From Chloroflexota bacterium (GTDB lineage Bacteria > Chloroflexota > Ktedonobacteria > Ktedonobacterales > Ktedonobacteraceae): DNA of 53,057 nucleotides. How positions within the stretch are numbered: the stretch's first letter is position 1; each line of letters starts with the position of its first letter. The translations under genes were made by a program, and so were the position numbers. The stretch is taken from the NCBI GenBank assembly GCA_902810755.1, contig CADDYT010000030.1:1-53057 (forward strand), given 5' to 3'. Below are positions 8,843-17,297 of the stretch, piece by piece. The notes below the pieces were generated by a model that saw nothing but the letters and a program-made list of their open reading frames with translations, was not told where the DNA came from and searched no databases.

Positions 8843-8960
8843 TTCTCCGCCTGCTTCCTGCGTCCTTTTTGCGCGTCTCGCGTCCATCATGATGGATCAT
8901 GCTATCATGATGGGCGCAATGACAGCAAGAACAGAGAAAGGATTGAGAACAGGGATAAGG

Positions 8961-9512
8961 ATGATAGCAACAACAGAGACAATCTGGGAGGATTTTCACG
9001 GCAGACTGAAGCAGTTCATTCTCCGGCGCGTGCCTGATGAGCAAAACGCGGAGGATATCCTGCAAGACGTTTTCCTGAGGATCCACCTGCATATCGATAC
9101 GCTGCGGGACGAGCGGCGGCTGGAGAGCTGGATTTATCAGATCACGCGCAATGCCATCGCCGATTATTACCGCGTCCGGCGGGAGGCAAACTCCTTGCCA
9201 GACGCGCTGCTCCTGCCAGAACTGCCAGCCGAGGACACGCTCAACGACGCGGTACGCGAATTGATTCCTTGCGTGCGCGCGATGGTAGACAGCCTGCCAG
9301 ACGAATACCGGCAGGCGCTGCTGTTAACGGAGTACGAGGGGTTGACGCAGAAAGCAATGGGAGAGCTGCTGGGCCTGTCTTTCTCTGGTGCCAAATCGCG
9401 CGTGCAGCGGGCCAGAGAGAAGCTCAGGGATATGCTGCTCGATTGCTGTCATTTCGATTTTGATCGCTTCGGCAGGATTATTGATTATCGCCCCAACTGT
9501 CGGTGCTGTTGA
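8961..9512 (+). CDS. sigZ: SigZ-like ECF sigma factor with Cys-rich C-terminus
   Basis: A 183-residue ECF-type sigma-70 factor. Region 2 (about 8-75) contains DEQNAEDILQDVFLRIH and ESWIYQITRNAIADYYR, which bind core and the -10. Region 4 (about 105-160) contains LPDEYRQALLLTEYEGLTQK and a helix-turn-helix for -35 recognition. The C-terminus ends NCRCC and also has DCC about 20 residues earlier, so four or five Cys could form a metal or redox site. No anti-sigma gene is adjacent. I chose ATG 8961 with AGGG six bases upstream; ATG 8919 in the same frame is an alternative. Confidence 0.85.
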   Translation: MIATTETIWEDFHGRLKQFILRRVPDEQNAEDILQDVFLRIHLHIDTLRDERRLESWIYQITRNAIADYYRVRREANSLPDALLLPELPAEDTLNDAVRELIPCVRAMVDSLPDEYRQALLLTEYEGLTQKAMGELLGLSFSGAKSRVQRAREKLRDMLLDCCHFDFDRFGRIIDYRPNCRCC

Positions 9513-9545
9513 GCCTGTAGAAGAGAGCGATGGCGGAGTGCTGAA

Positions 9546-9609
9546 CGCGCAAAACCGGTTTTGCGCGGCAGGCTATCCCTGGCAGGCTAGCCTGCCAGGG
9601 ATAGCCTGC
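9546..9609. repeat. Two adjacent perfect palindromes (22 and 42 bp)
   Basis: 9546-9567 is a 22-base perfect palindrome centred on AACCGGTT. 9568-9609 is a 42-base perfect palindrome with no spacer, centred on GGCTAGCC. The second includes ATCCCTGGCAGGC, related to the repeats at 43-127 and 42301-42321. They lie in the 120-base gap between convergent genes and could serve as a two-way terminator or form a cruciform. Confidence 0.85.
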
Positions 9610-9632
9610 TGTGCGGTGTCTGTTTAATCTGT

Positions 9633-10274
9633 TTAAATCGTGACTTCAAACTGCCAGGGACGGGGTGGGCTGTCTTCAAACTGGCCCAATGGGTCGGCGG
9701 CGCGGATGGTCAGCAGGCGGGCGTCGTTGGAGGGCAGCGGGCGGAAGCGGGCGCTGCCCTGGTAGACGGCGTGATTAGGGTCGCTGGCCAGATCCGGGCG
9801 GGCCAGCAACATGCCGCCGCGATCACCACTCCACTGCATGCCGGTATTATCCTTCACGAAGAAGATGATACGCGGCACAAAGGCGAAGCCTGCGGTCAGT
9901 GGTGGCCGCATCCACAGGTAATGAATCTCGAAGTATCCCTCGAAAAATTGTATCTGGTGCAGCAAGAGGAGCATGCCCTGCTGCTTCTGTTCCAGTTCAA
10001 CGTTGACGGTACGCCAGGGGGCGCGGGGACGTGGAAGCTCGCCTTCGCTCGCTTCGCCCGTGAGTCCCTGAGGCGCGGCAATCACCACCGGGGGACGCGA
10101 GGCCAGTTCCAGGGCTTTGGCCGAGAATGGCGCTGTGTCATGCATAATGTCGTTACAGAGTTCGAGACAGGCGTCACAGATGTATGCCGCGCCTGGACCA
10201 GCTACCATCCGTCCAACTTCTGGCGGGCGACGCCCGCAGAAAGAACAGCGTGGCTGTGACCGATCAAAACTCAT
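9633..10274 (-). CDS. Protein with stand-alone ClpX-type zinc finger
   Basis: A 213-residue protein. The N-terminal 40 residues are a ClpX-type C4 zinc-binding domain (C10, C13, C33, C36) with the ClpX-like ending YICDACLELCNDI. The AAA+ ATPase of ClpX is absent. In its place is an unrecognised domain of about 130 residues containing aromatic beta-rich stretches. In ClpX this zinc domain dimerises and binds substrates and adaptors, so this protein could be an adaptor, but that is inference. The start is ATG at 10274 with GAGGAA upstream. It lies 25 bp after gatD on the same strand and probably belongs to the murT-gatD transcript. Confidence 0.8.
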   Translation of the reverse strand: MSFDRSQPRCSFCGRRPPEVGRMVAGPGAAYICDACLELCNDIMHDTAPFSAKALELASRPPVVIAAPQGLTGEASEGELPRPRAPWRTVNVELEQKQQGMLLLLHQIQFFEGYFEIHYLWMRPPLTAGFAFVPRIIFFVKDNTGMQWSGDRGGMLLARPDLASDPNHAVYQGSARFRPLPSNDARLLTIRAADPLGQFEDSPPRPWQFEVTI

Positions 10275-10299
10275 TGTGCTATTCCTCGTCGTTGGATGA

Positions 10300-11229
10300 T
10301 TATTTTGCCTGATAATTCCTTAACGCGCTCACCGCAGCTTTTTGTAATCCCATGCGTTCCAGCATGGCCGCGTGGGCTTCCCATTCCAACCGATCGTCAA
10401 GAGGCGTGAGCATGGCTGAAAGATCAAGAACGTTCGTCTCCGGCGCTATGGCGCCGTTGGCGTTGACTTTTCCGTTTCCGTTTTCCTCGGCGAGTGCGTA
10501 ATCGCCTTCGCCTTCAATGTCGCTGGCACGTTCACTTTTACTGAACGCCAGATCAATGCCATACGTGCGTTGTAAGGCCAGGCCGATCAGAAAATCGGCA
10601 AAGTGCGGATTCTTGGGCAGGAGCGAGCCGTGCATGTAGGTGCCGAACGCATTGCGGTAGACCGCGCCCTCGGTATGGTCTGCCGCATTGTTGCCATAGC
10701 CCTTGAGGACGCGCCCCAGCGGTCTGGCCGTTCCCAGGTAGGTGCGCCCGCCATGATTTTCAAAGCCCACCAGCGTACTGCCGTTCCAACTGACAGCAAT
10801 GTCGCCGATGCAGCGTGGCGAGCGCGGCCCTTTATGGATGGTCCAGGCATCGAAGACGCCGAGGCCGCGCATATCGGGTCCATTGGCCGGGCGATAATAA
10901 TGCGCGAGCAACTGGTAGCCGCCGCAGACTGCCAGAACGGGCATATTATCCTCGATAGCCGCCCACAGCCCGATGCCCTTTGTCTCGAACAGGTCCTGTG
11001 CGACGGGCGCCTGCTCTCTATCCTGTCCCCCGCCAATAAACAATAGATCATACTCGTCCGGGGCCAGAGCATCGCCGAGGCCGAGACCGACGACGCGCAG
11101 CGTGATGCCGCGCCGCTCACAGCGTTGGCGCAGCGCCAGAATATTGCCGCGATCCCCATACAGGTTGAGCTGGTCGGGATACAGATGGCCCAGCGTCAGG
11201 GTGAGCCGCGAAGAGATACCCTGCTTCAT
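10300..11229 (-). CDS. gatD: Lipid II isoglutaminyl synthase, glutaminase subunit GatD
   Basis: GatD is a class I (CobB/CobQ-like) glutamine amidotransferase that supplies ammonia to MurT for amidation of the D-Glu of lipid II. The 309-residue protein has the nucleophile C102 in VCGGYQLL and the catalytic His in GTYMHGSLLPKNP (H200). The N-terminal YPDQLNLYGDRGN motif is characteristic of GatD. The last 60 residues are a low-complexity tail beyond the usual length of about 240. The ATG at 11229 overlaps the murT stop in ATGA, so the two are translationally coupled. Identification is firm. Confidence 0.95.
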   Translation of the reverse strand: MKQGISSRLTLTLGHLYPDQLNLYGDRGNILALRQRCERRGITLRVVGLGLGDALAPDEYDLLFIGGGQDREQAPVAQDLFETKGIGLWAAIEDNMPVLAVCGGYQLLAHYYRPANGPDMRGLGVFDAWTIHKGPRSPRCIGDIAVSWNGSTLVGFENHGGRTYLGTARPLGRVLKGYGNNAADHTEGAVYRNAFGTYMHGSLLPKNPHFADFLIGLALQRTYGIDLAFSKSERASDIEGEGDYALAEENGNGKVNANGAIAPETNVLDLSAMLTPLDDRLEWEAHAAMLERMGLQKAAVSALRNYQAK

Positions 11230-13007
11230 GCGTCTCGTCCTTCCCAGTAGTGCGGGGTCAAACCGCGTTGCTCTAGCAGACGATGTATTTCCAGTAAGCC
11301 TGTATACGTTGGTACAACGAACAAAGTTTCACCGGCTGGTGTCTGGCGGATTGCGCTGTCGAAGGCCTCGGCAATGCCATATGGCCTTGTCGTCTTCTCA
11401 CTCGCGGCTGTGCCAGCCTCAGCCGCCATTTCGGCCACCGCGCCGCTCGCGCCGCTCGCGCCAGCTTCTTCCTGCCCTTCCGGTTCCTTCTCGCGGCGGC
11501 TTTGCAAGAACTTACCGCGATAGGCGGAGGGTGTGGGCGCGCCACGCTTACCGCCTGGCGCGGTCTGTGCCAGCAGGCGGCGTAGAGAGCGCAGCGCGGC
11601 AGGCGGGATGACCGTCATCTGGCCGGGGTCGATGCCGGCATATTTCAAACGAATGGCGAGGTCAAGAGAGCGGGTTCCTCCTACCACCAGTGTAGCCACC
11701 TGCCCAACTATGCGTTCAAAGTCTACATCCCATATCCATGATATATCACGTCCATCGGCGATGTTGTCGTTGAGGATGAACAGTACGTGTCGCTGTGTGT
11801 CGGCGCTGAAGAGGGTGCGCAGCACTTCGTTGAAGCCGGTCGGATTTTTTGCCAGCAGCAGGCGCACCGTGCGCCCCTCGACCTGTACGCGCTCTCCCCG
11901 CCCGAAGACGGGTTTGAACTGCTCAATGCCGCTTTTCATCGGCTCCCAGCTAATTTGCAGCGCCTGCGCGGCAGCAATGGCCGCCAGGGCGTTATAGATG
12001 TTGTACAGGCCGGGCAGGGGAACGACGATCTGCCGCTGCCCCATCGCGGTTTCCACCTGCATGCGCAGGCGGTCAAAGCCATCGGCCTCGACCTCAACGG
12101 CGCGCACATCCGGTCGGGGGCGGCTCAACCCGCAGTTCGTACAGAGGTAATGGCCCATGTGGCTGTAGAAACGCAGGTCGTAACTATATTCACTGCCGCA
12201 CTTCGGGCAGCTGCGCGTATCGACTACCTGGTGTCGGGTGCCGACTACCTGCTGGCCGCCGAGGTCACTAGCGGGGGCATCGATGCCGTAGTAGAGGACA
12301 GGCCCCTCATATTCCCTTCCCAGTTGTGCAGTAGCCGGGTCGTCCGCGTTTAGCACGAGCATGGTTCCCGTCGCCAGCGTCTGGATGGCCGCCTGCCAGC
12401 GCGCCGCCACGCTGTCGACCTCGCCAAAGCGATCCAGTTGGTCGCGGAAGAGGTTGGTAAAGACGGCCACGCGGGGCGTAATCGATTTCAATGCCTGTGG
12501 CACAACGGCCTCATCTACTTCAAAGATGGAGATGGCGCGCCCTGAGCGGCGCAGGCGACCATTGGGCAGGGCGCGAATGACCAGCGAACTGGCAATGCCG
12601 CGCATCAGGTTCGAACCTTCGCGGTTACGCCACACGCGCAACCCGGCATCGCTCAAGATAGCGGCGATCAAGCCACTGGTGGTTGTCTTGCCATTCGTTC
12701 CGGTGACCAGCACGCTGCCGTACTCCAGTTGTGACGAAAGATGGCCCACAATATCGGGGTACAGGCGCTGGGCAACAAGGCCCACAATACTTGTCCCGCC
12801 ACCCAGATGCAGGCGGCGGCTTAACGCCCCGACTGTGCGCCCGCTCACAACGGCCAGGCCCGCCCGCAGCGAGCCGCGTTTCCGCCGCGCCTGCGGGCGC
12901 GCCTGTTCAGCGTGCGCTTTCGACGTTTGCCCGTCCTTCATCTCCTTTTTTTGCAACCGTGTGCGCTTTTCTTTCGATCCTACCCGTGATGGCCCCCGTT
13001 TTGGCAT
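11226..13007 (-). CDS. murT: Lipid II isoglutaminyl synthase, ligase subunit MurT
   Basis: MurT is a Mur-ligase-like enzyme that, with GatD, amidates lipid II at position 2 of the stem peptide. It has the P-loop VTGTNGKTTT, the MurT-specific Cys4 zinc ribbon (CPKCGSEYSYD and LCTNCGL) in the middle domain, and the DUF1727 C-terminal domain with DGRDISWIWDVDFE. A Glu/Ala/Gly-rich insertion of about 65 residues lies near the C-terminus, and a basic K/R-rich extension of about 55 residues precedes the core. The frame is open to 13127, but ATG 13007 has GAGGAG nine bases upstream, and a promoter lies at 13053-13081 inside the longer frame. So 593 residues is preferred. Confidence 0.95.
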   Translation of the reverse strand: MPKRGPSRVGSKEKRTRLQKKEMKDGQTSKAHAEQARPQARRKRGSLRAGLAVVSGRTVGALSRRLHLGGGTSIVGLVAQRLYPDIVGHLSSQLEYGSVLVTGTNGKTTTSGLIAAILSDAGLRVWRNREGSNLMRGIASSLVIRALPNGRLRRSGRAISIFEVDEAVVPQALKSITPRVAVFTNLFRDQLDRFGEVDSVAARWQAAIQTLATGTMLVLNADDPATAQLGREYEGPVLYYGIDAPASDLGGQQVVGTRHQVVDTRSCPKCGSEYSYDLRFYSHMGHYLCTNCGLSRPRPDVRAVEVEADGFDRLRMQVETAMGQRQIVVPLPGLYNIYNALAAIAAAQALQISWEPMKSGIEQFKPVFGRGERVQVEGRTVRLLLAKNPTGFNEVLRTLFSADTQRHVLFILNDNIADGRDISWIWDVDFERIVGQVATLVVGGTRSLDLAIRLKYAGIDPGQMTVIPPAALRSLRRLLAQTAPGGKRGAPTPSAYRGKFLQSRREKEPEGQEEAGASGASGAVAEMAAEAGTAASEKTTRPYGIAEAFDSAIRQTPAGETLFVVPTYTGLLEIHRLLEQRGLTPHYWEGRDA

Positions 13008-13052
13008 GCTGTCTTGCTCCTCTACATCAGCCTGACTCTCTCTCACGCATTC

Positions 13053-13081
13053 AGCATAGCATGCGCATGCATGCTGGTCAA
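13053..13081 (-). promoter_or_regulatory. Sigma-70 promoter of the murT-gatD operon
   Basis: Minus-strand -35 TTGACC (13076-13081), 17-base spacer, -10 TATGCT (13053-13058). Transcription would begin near 13046, about 40 bases before the chosen murT start. This rules out the longer murT frame. The spacer is itself palindromic (GCATGCATGCGCATGC). Confidence 0.65.
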
Positions 13082-13172
13082 GTGTCATTGATAAGTTCTT
13101 CCATATCCGTTGAAAACTGGTACCCATTATGATAGGCTTATTCCATTCTAGATAAATAAAGAGGAAACGGGC

Positions 13173-13319
13173 ATGGACAACGAGGAACTCAGTGTCCGGC
13201 GCTCACTCTTTCGTGAAGAAGCCAGAAACGCGGTCAATACCGGCGAGCAATGTCTGCGCGAAATTGTTCGTTTTCCCATGTTTTGCCCGTTTTCCTCTTC
13301 TCCGGGCTGGCGTCTATAA
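13173..13319 (+). CDS. Possible small protein or gene remnant (48 aa)
   Basis: ATG at 13173 is preceded by GAGGAAAC at a suitable distance and opens a 48-codon frame beginning MDNEELSVRRSLFREEARNA and ending at TAA 13317-13319. The N-terminal 30 residues look like ordinary protein. The second half (FPMFCPFSSSPGW) does not, which suggests the start of a larger gene truncated by deletion. No function can be assigned. Confidence 0.3.
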   Translation: MDNEELSVRRSLFREEARNAVNTGEQCLREIVRFPMFCPFSSSPGWRL

Positions 13320-13413
13320 ATGGCGCCGGTTCGGGGTCTGGCCGCTATCGCCAGGTTCCTCCCTCTAGGAATTTCTGCTCAGTAGAGTCAATGGAACTCC
13401 ATACCCCCTTGTC

Positions 13414-13451
13414 AACGTGTGCTATTCTATGCATTTAGAACGTGTGCTATT
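13414..13451 (+). repeat. Direct repeat pair upstream of topA
   Basis: AACGTGTGCTATT occurs at 13414-13426 and 13439-13451, 25 bases apart, and the following bases are also similar (CTATGCAT versus TTCTGCAC). Two and a half helical turns apart, they could be operator half-sites or leftovers of a mobile element. The remaining bases to 13573 hold no gene and must carry the topA promoter. Confidence 0.45.
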
Positions 13452-13573
13452 TTCTGCACGCAGAAGGAATAGTCTGATATATGCAGGCGTTCTTACTGTA
13501 GTGAGGTATATCGTGGTGCGAGCCAGGCGCGCTATGCTATGACATTTTGTGAAACCGGGTACAGGACAGGGAT

Positions 13574-16060
13574 ATGGGAAAGAAACTTGTTATTGTAGAG
13601 TCGCCCGCGAAAGCGAAAACGATCGAAAAATTTCTGGGGCGCGATTTTGAGGTCAGAGCCTCGATGGGGCATATCATCGACCTGCCTAAAAAAGGGCTTG
13701 GCGTCAATACGCGCAAAGATTTTGAGCCGGCCTATGAAATTATCGAGAAAAAAGACAAACTGATCGACGAATTGAAAGCTGCTTCCAGGCGGGCAGAAGA
13801 GGTCTACCTGGCGCCAGACCCCGACCGCGAGGGCGAATTTATCGCCTGGTCATTGATGCATACGCTGGGTTTGCAGCATCCGCGCCGCGCCGTCTTCAAC
13901 GAAATTACCAGAGGGGCGGTGCAGGATGCAATCCGCCATCCACGTGAAATCGACGAGGATCTGTTCAATGCACAGCAGGCGCGGCGCGTGCTTGACCGGC
14001 TGGTGGGCTACAAAATTAGCCCGCTACTCTGGCGGCGCATTCAGTCCGGCACCAGCGCCGGGCGTGTGCAATCGGTGGCCCTGCGGCTGATCTGCGACCG
14101 CGAGGCGGAGATTCGCGCTTTTGTGCCGGAAGAATACTGGAGCATTACCGCGACCCTGAGCAAGCAGAAAGCGGCGGAACGCTTCGAGGCCGTGCTGATA
14201 ACGCGACTTGCCGAGATGGCGACGCTCGACGGCGAAGAGAACGGGAACGGCAATGGCGCTGAGGGCGAGGAGACGGCGGCGCAGAACGGGGCGAAAGCGG
14301 CGAAAGCTGAGAAGGGGCGCATCAAAATCTCCTCGAAAGAAGAGGCCGACGCTATCCTGGCCGATTTGCGGGGCGCGACGTATAGCGTGCTGAAGGTGGA
14401 CGAGCGCGAGCAGCGCCGCCAGCCCGGCCCACCCTACACGACCAGCACCATGCAGCAGGATGCCTCGTCTCGCCTCTACTTCAAGCCCAGGAAGACCATG
14501 AGCCTGGCGCAGCAGCTCTATGAAGGCATAGAGCTGGGCGAGCGCGGCCACCAGGGCTTGATTACCTACATGCGTACCGACTCCACGCGCATTTCAGAAG
14601 AGGCGCAGGCCAGGGTCAAACAGTATATCGGGCAGGAATACGGCCAGCCTTATGTCGGACAGGGACGCATGGGCAAGGCAAAGGCGACAACGCAGGACGC
14701 CCATGAAGCCATTCGCCCCACCGATGTCACATTGACGCCGCAGATTGTCAAACCTTACCTGTCTGCCGACCAGTTCAAGCTTTATAACCTGATCTGGCGT
14801 CGCTTCGTTGCCAGCTTCATGACGCCTGCCGTCTTTGATACGGTACGCGTCGATATCGTGGCCGCGCAATATGTCTTCCGCGCCAACGGCTCCAACCTGA
14901 AGTTCCCCGGCTTCTACGCCGTCTGGCCGCGTGAGGAAGACGAGAAGCAACTGCCGAAGCTGAGCGCGAACGAGGTTCTTGACCTGCACAGCCTGAAACC
15001 GGAGCAACACTTCACGCAGCCGCCCCCGCGTTACAGCGAGGCCAGCCTGATTAAAGAGCTTGAGGAGCAGGGTATCGGACGCCCCAGCACCTACGTTCCC
15101 ATCATCAGCACTATTCAGGATCGTGGCTACGTCGAGCAGGAGCAGCGCCGCTTCATTCCGACCTGGCTGGGCGAAACGGTCAACGAGGTGATGAACAAAC
15201 ACTTCCCCGAAATCGTCGATGTCAGCTTTACGGCGGATATGGAACACAAACTGGATGATGTTGAAGAGGGCAGGCAGTCCTGGCGAGAGTTCTTGCACGG
15301 CTTCTACGATGATTTCAAAGAGACGTTGAAGCGCGCTGAGGCCGAGATGGAGCGGGTCGATAAACCGATGGAAGAGATCGACGAGGCCTGTCCTGAATGC
15401 GGGCGCACCCTGGTGATTCGCACGGGCCGCTTCGGGCGTTTCATCTCCTGCTCTGGCTTCCCGGAGTGCAACTACCGGCGCTCCATTGTCAATAAGACCG
15501 GCGCCCTCTGCCCACAGTGCGGCGGCGATCTGGTGGAGCGCAAGACACGGCAGAAGAAACGCCTGTTCTACGGGTGTAGCAACTATCCCGCCTGCAACTT
15601 CGCCATCTGGGAGAAGCCTGTTGCCGAACCCTGCCCCAACTGCGGCGGCCTGATGGTGGTTCCACGCCCCGGCCAGGATGCCGTTTGCTATCAAGAGGTC
15701 GTGGCGCCGCGCAGCGAGGAGAGGCCGCAACAAAACGGCGCGACTGCACGGCGCGCAACGCGCAGGAAGACTGCCACGACTGCAACAATGGACGATGTGG
15801 TAGAAAATGGCGCAGCTCCGGCGAAAACACGGGCCAGAACGACCGGCGCGGGTCGCACAACGAAGATCGCAGCAGACCCTGATGGAACTGGTACAGCGGG
15901 GAAAAAGACGACGGCGGCAAAGACAACCACCAGAAAGCGTGCCACCACTACGCGAGCCTCGTCTCGCAAGACTGCGACTGCAAAAAAGTCAACGAGTGCA
16001 AAAAAGACCACGACCGGCAACGGCAACAGGCGTAAAACGACCGGGAAAACGGTACTATGA
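13574..16060 (+). CDS. topA: DNA topoisomerase I (type IA)
   Basis: TopA relaxes negative supercoils by single-strand passage. The 828-residue protein starts with the Toprim domain (KLVIVESPAKAKTIEKFLG; acidic triad near PDPDREGEFIAW). The active-site Tyr is Y332 in ITYMRTDSTR. The C-terminus carries three zinc ribbons (about 605-710: CPECG..CSGFPEC, CPQCG..CSNYPAC, CPNCG..C). The last 110 residues or so are a Lys/Thr/Arg/Ala-rich disordered tail like those of actinobacterial TopA, which bind DNA and raise processivity. An acidic/Ala-rich insertion of about 35 residues near 215-250 is unusual. Identification is firm. Confidence 0.97.
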   Translation: MGKKLVIVESPAKAKTIEKFLGRDFEVRASMGHIIDLPKKGLGVNTRKDFEPAYEIIEKKDKLIDELKAASRRAEEVYLAPDPDREGEFIAWSLMHTLGLQHPRRAVFNEITRGAVQDAIRHPREIDEDLFNAQQARRVLDRLVGYKISPLLWRRIQSGTSAGRVQSVALRLICDREAEIRAFVPEEYWSITATLSKQKAAERFEAVLITRLAEMATLDGEENGNGNGAEGEETAAQNGAKAAKAEKGRIKISSKEEADAILADLRGATYSVLKVDEREQRRQPGPPYTTSTMQQDASSRLYFKPRKTMSLAQQLYEGIELGERGHQGLITYMRTDSTRISEEAQARVKQYIGQEYGQPYVGQGRMGKAKATTQDAHEAIRPTDVTLTPQIVKPYLSADQFKLYNLIWRRFVASFMTPAVFDTVRVDIVAAQYVFRANGSNLKFPGFYAVWPREEDEKQLPKLSANEVLDLHSLKPEQHFTQPPPRYSEASLIKELEEQGIGRPSTYVPIISTIQDRGYVEQEQRRFIPTWLGETVNEVMNKHFPEIVDVSFTADMEHKLDDVEEGRQSWREFLHGFYDDFKETLKRAEAEMERVDKPMEEIDEACPECGRTLVIRTGRFGRFISCSGFPECNYRRSIVNKTGALCPQCGGDLVERKTRQKKRLFYGCSNYPACNFAIWEKPVAEPCPNCGGLMVVPRPGQDAVCYQEVVAPRSEERPQQNGATARRATRRKTATTATMDDVVENGAAPAKTRARTTGAGRTTKIAADPDGTGTAGKKTTAAKTTTRKRATTTRASSRKTATAKKSTSAKKTTTGNGNRRKTTGKTVL

Positions 16061-16090
16061 GGAGATTTTAAGAATATGCTCTTGCCGTTG

Positions 16091-16099
16091 TGATATAAT
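16091..16099 (+). promoter_or_regulatory. Extended -10 promoter of the isocitrate dehydrogenase gene
   Basis: TGATATAAT (TG 16091-16092, TATAAT 16094-16099) is an extended -10 element with no clear -35. The gene begins 60 bases downstream. Confidence 0.55.
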
Positions 16100-16159
16100 T
16101 CTCAAAGAGTTATGATTGACTCTGCTGAAAAGTAATCTCTGCTGTTATGGAGGATTTTC

Positions 16160-17245
16160 ATGCCGCACGCAGTAACGTTAATTCCCGGCGACGGCACCGG
16201 GCCAGAAATTACCGAGGCGACGCGCCGTGTGCTGGAGGCGACGGGCGTTGAGTTTGAGTGGGATGTGCAACCTGCGGGGCTGGATGTATTCGAGCAAAAA
16301 GGCACGGTTTTACCTGATGAGGTGATCGAATCGATAAAACGTACCAGAGTCGGTCTGAAAGGTCCCATCACCACTCCTGTCGGGAAGGGATTCCGTAGTG
16401 CGAATGTCGCGCTTCGCAAAAAGCTCGATCTGTATGCGAACCTGCGACCGGCCAAGTCTTATCCCGGCCTGCGTTCTCGTTATGAGAACATCGACCTGAT
16501 TATTGTCCGTGAGAACACGGAAGACCTGTATGCAGGCGTCGAATTCCAGCGGGGAACGCCCGCGCAGGAAGAGATCATCGAGACCATTGCCCGTACCACC
16601 GGCACGCGCCTCGACAGTGACTCTTCCATCAGTATCAAGTTTATCTCTGTCGCCGCCTCGCGCCGCATCGTCAAATTCGCTTTCGACTATGCGCGCGCCA
16701 ATGGTCGCCACAAGGTCACGGCGGTTCACAAGGCCAACATCATGAAGTTTTCGGATGGCCTCTTTCTTGCCACCGCACAGGATGTCGCGAAAGAGTACCC
16801 CGATATCCAGTTCGAGGATCGCATCGTCGACAACATGTGCATGCAACTGGTGCAGAAGCCGGAAATTTACGATGTACTCGTGCTGCCCAATCTCTACGGT
16901 GATATTATCTCCGACCTCTCTGCCGGTCTGATCGGGGGTCTCGGCGTCGCGCCAGGCGCGAACATTGGCAGCCAGTATGCCGTCTTTGAGCCGGTGCATG
17001 GCAGCGCCCCCAAATACGCGGGTCAGAACAAAGTCAACCCGATGGCGATGATGTTCTCCGGCGTCCTCATGCTGCGCCACCTCGGTGAGCGTGCCGCCGC
17101 CGACCGTCTGGAAAAGGCGATGGCGCAGGTGATCGCCGAGGGCAAAAGCGTCACCTACGACCTCAAGCCGCGTCCCGATGATCCCACCGCCGTCGGCACT
17201 TCCCAGGTCGCCGATGCTATCATTGAGAAGATGCAGAAACTCTAG
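16160..17245 (+). CDS. Isocitrate dehydrogenase (NAD-type, IDH/IMDH family)
   Basis: A 361-residue beta-decarboxylating dehydrogenase. It has the N-terminal [11 protein letters not shown], the substrate Ser/Arg region [31 protein letters not shown], the catalytic Lys/Asp regions ([22 protein letters not shown]) and the nucleotide loop [12 protein letters not shown]. The combination [12 protein letters not shown] with [12 protein letters not shown] is typical of the small NAD-dependent isocitrate dehydrogenases, related to mitochondrial IDH3, rather than of isopropylmalate dehydrogenase. Homoisocitrate dehydrogenase is a less likely alternative. The start is ATG at 16160 with GGAGGA upstream. 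Monocistronic, convergent with glpX. Confidence 0.88.
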   Translation: MPHAVTLIPGDGTGPEITEATRRVLEATGVEFEWDVQPAGLDVFEQKGTVLPDEVIESIKRTRVGLKGPITTPVGKGFRSANVALRKKLDLYANLRPAKSYPGLRSRYENIDLIIVRENTEDLYAGVEFQRGTPAQEEIIETIARTTGTRLDSDSSISIKFISVAASRRIVKFAFDYARANGRHKVTAVHKANIMKFSDGLFLATAQDVAKEYPDIQFEDRIVDNMCMQLVQKPEIYDVLVLPNLYGDIISDLSAGLIGGLGVAPGANIGSQYAVFEPVHGSAPKYAGQNKVNPMAMMFSGVLMLRHLGERAAADRLEKAMAQVIAEGKSVTYDLKPRPDDPTAVGTSQVADAIIEKMQKL

Positions 17246-17251
17246 ATTCCC

Positions 17252-17279
17252 GCAGGCACGCGATTCATCGCGCGCCTGC
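17252..17279. terminator. Two-way hairpin terminator between IDH gene and glpX
   Basis: GCAGGCACGCGAT (17252-17264) pairs with ATCGCGCGCCTGC (17267-17279), with one mismatch and a two-base loop. The hairpin occupies most of the 52-base gap between convergent genes. T-runs are weak on both sides. Confidence 0.6.
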
Positions 17280-17297
17280 AAGGTTTCTATTTACTGC

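Noticed and set aside
8883..8912. CATCATGATGG/CATGATGG short inverted sequence before sigZ
   Set aside because: Imperfect and short; could arise by chance and overlaps possible upstream start codons.
11226..13127. Longer MurT starting at 13127
   Set aside because: A consensus-like promoter at 13053-13081 lies inside that extension, and ATG 13007 has a good ribosome site.
14594..15733. Minus-strand frame of 379 codons inside topA
   Set aside because: Opposite strand of a clear topoisomerase I; no family features.
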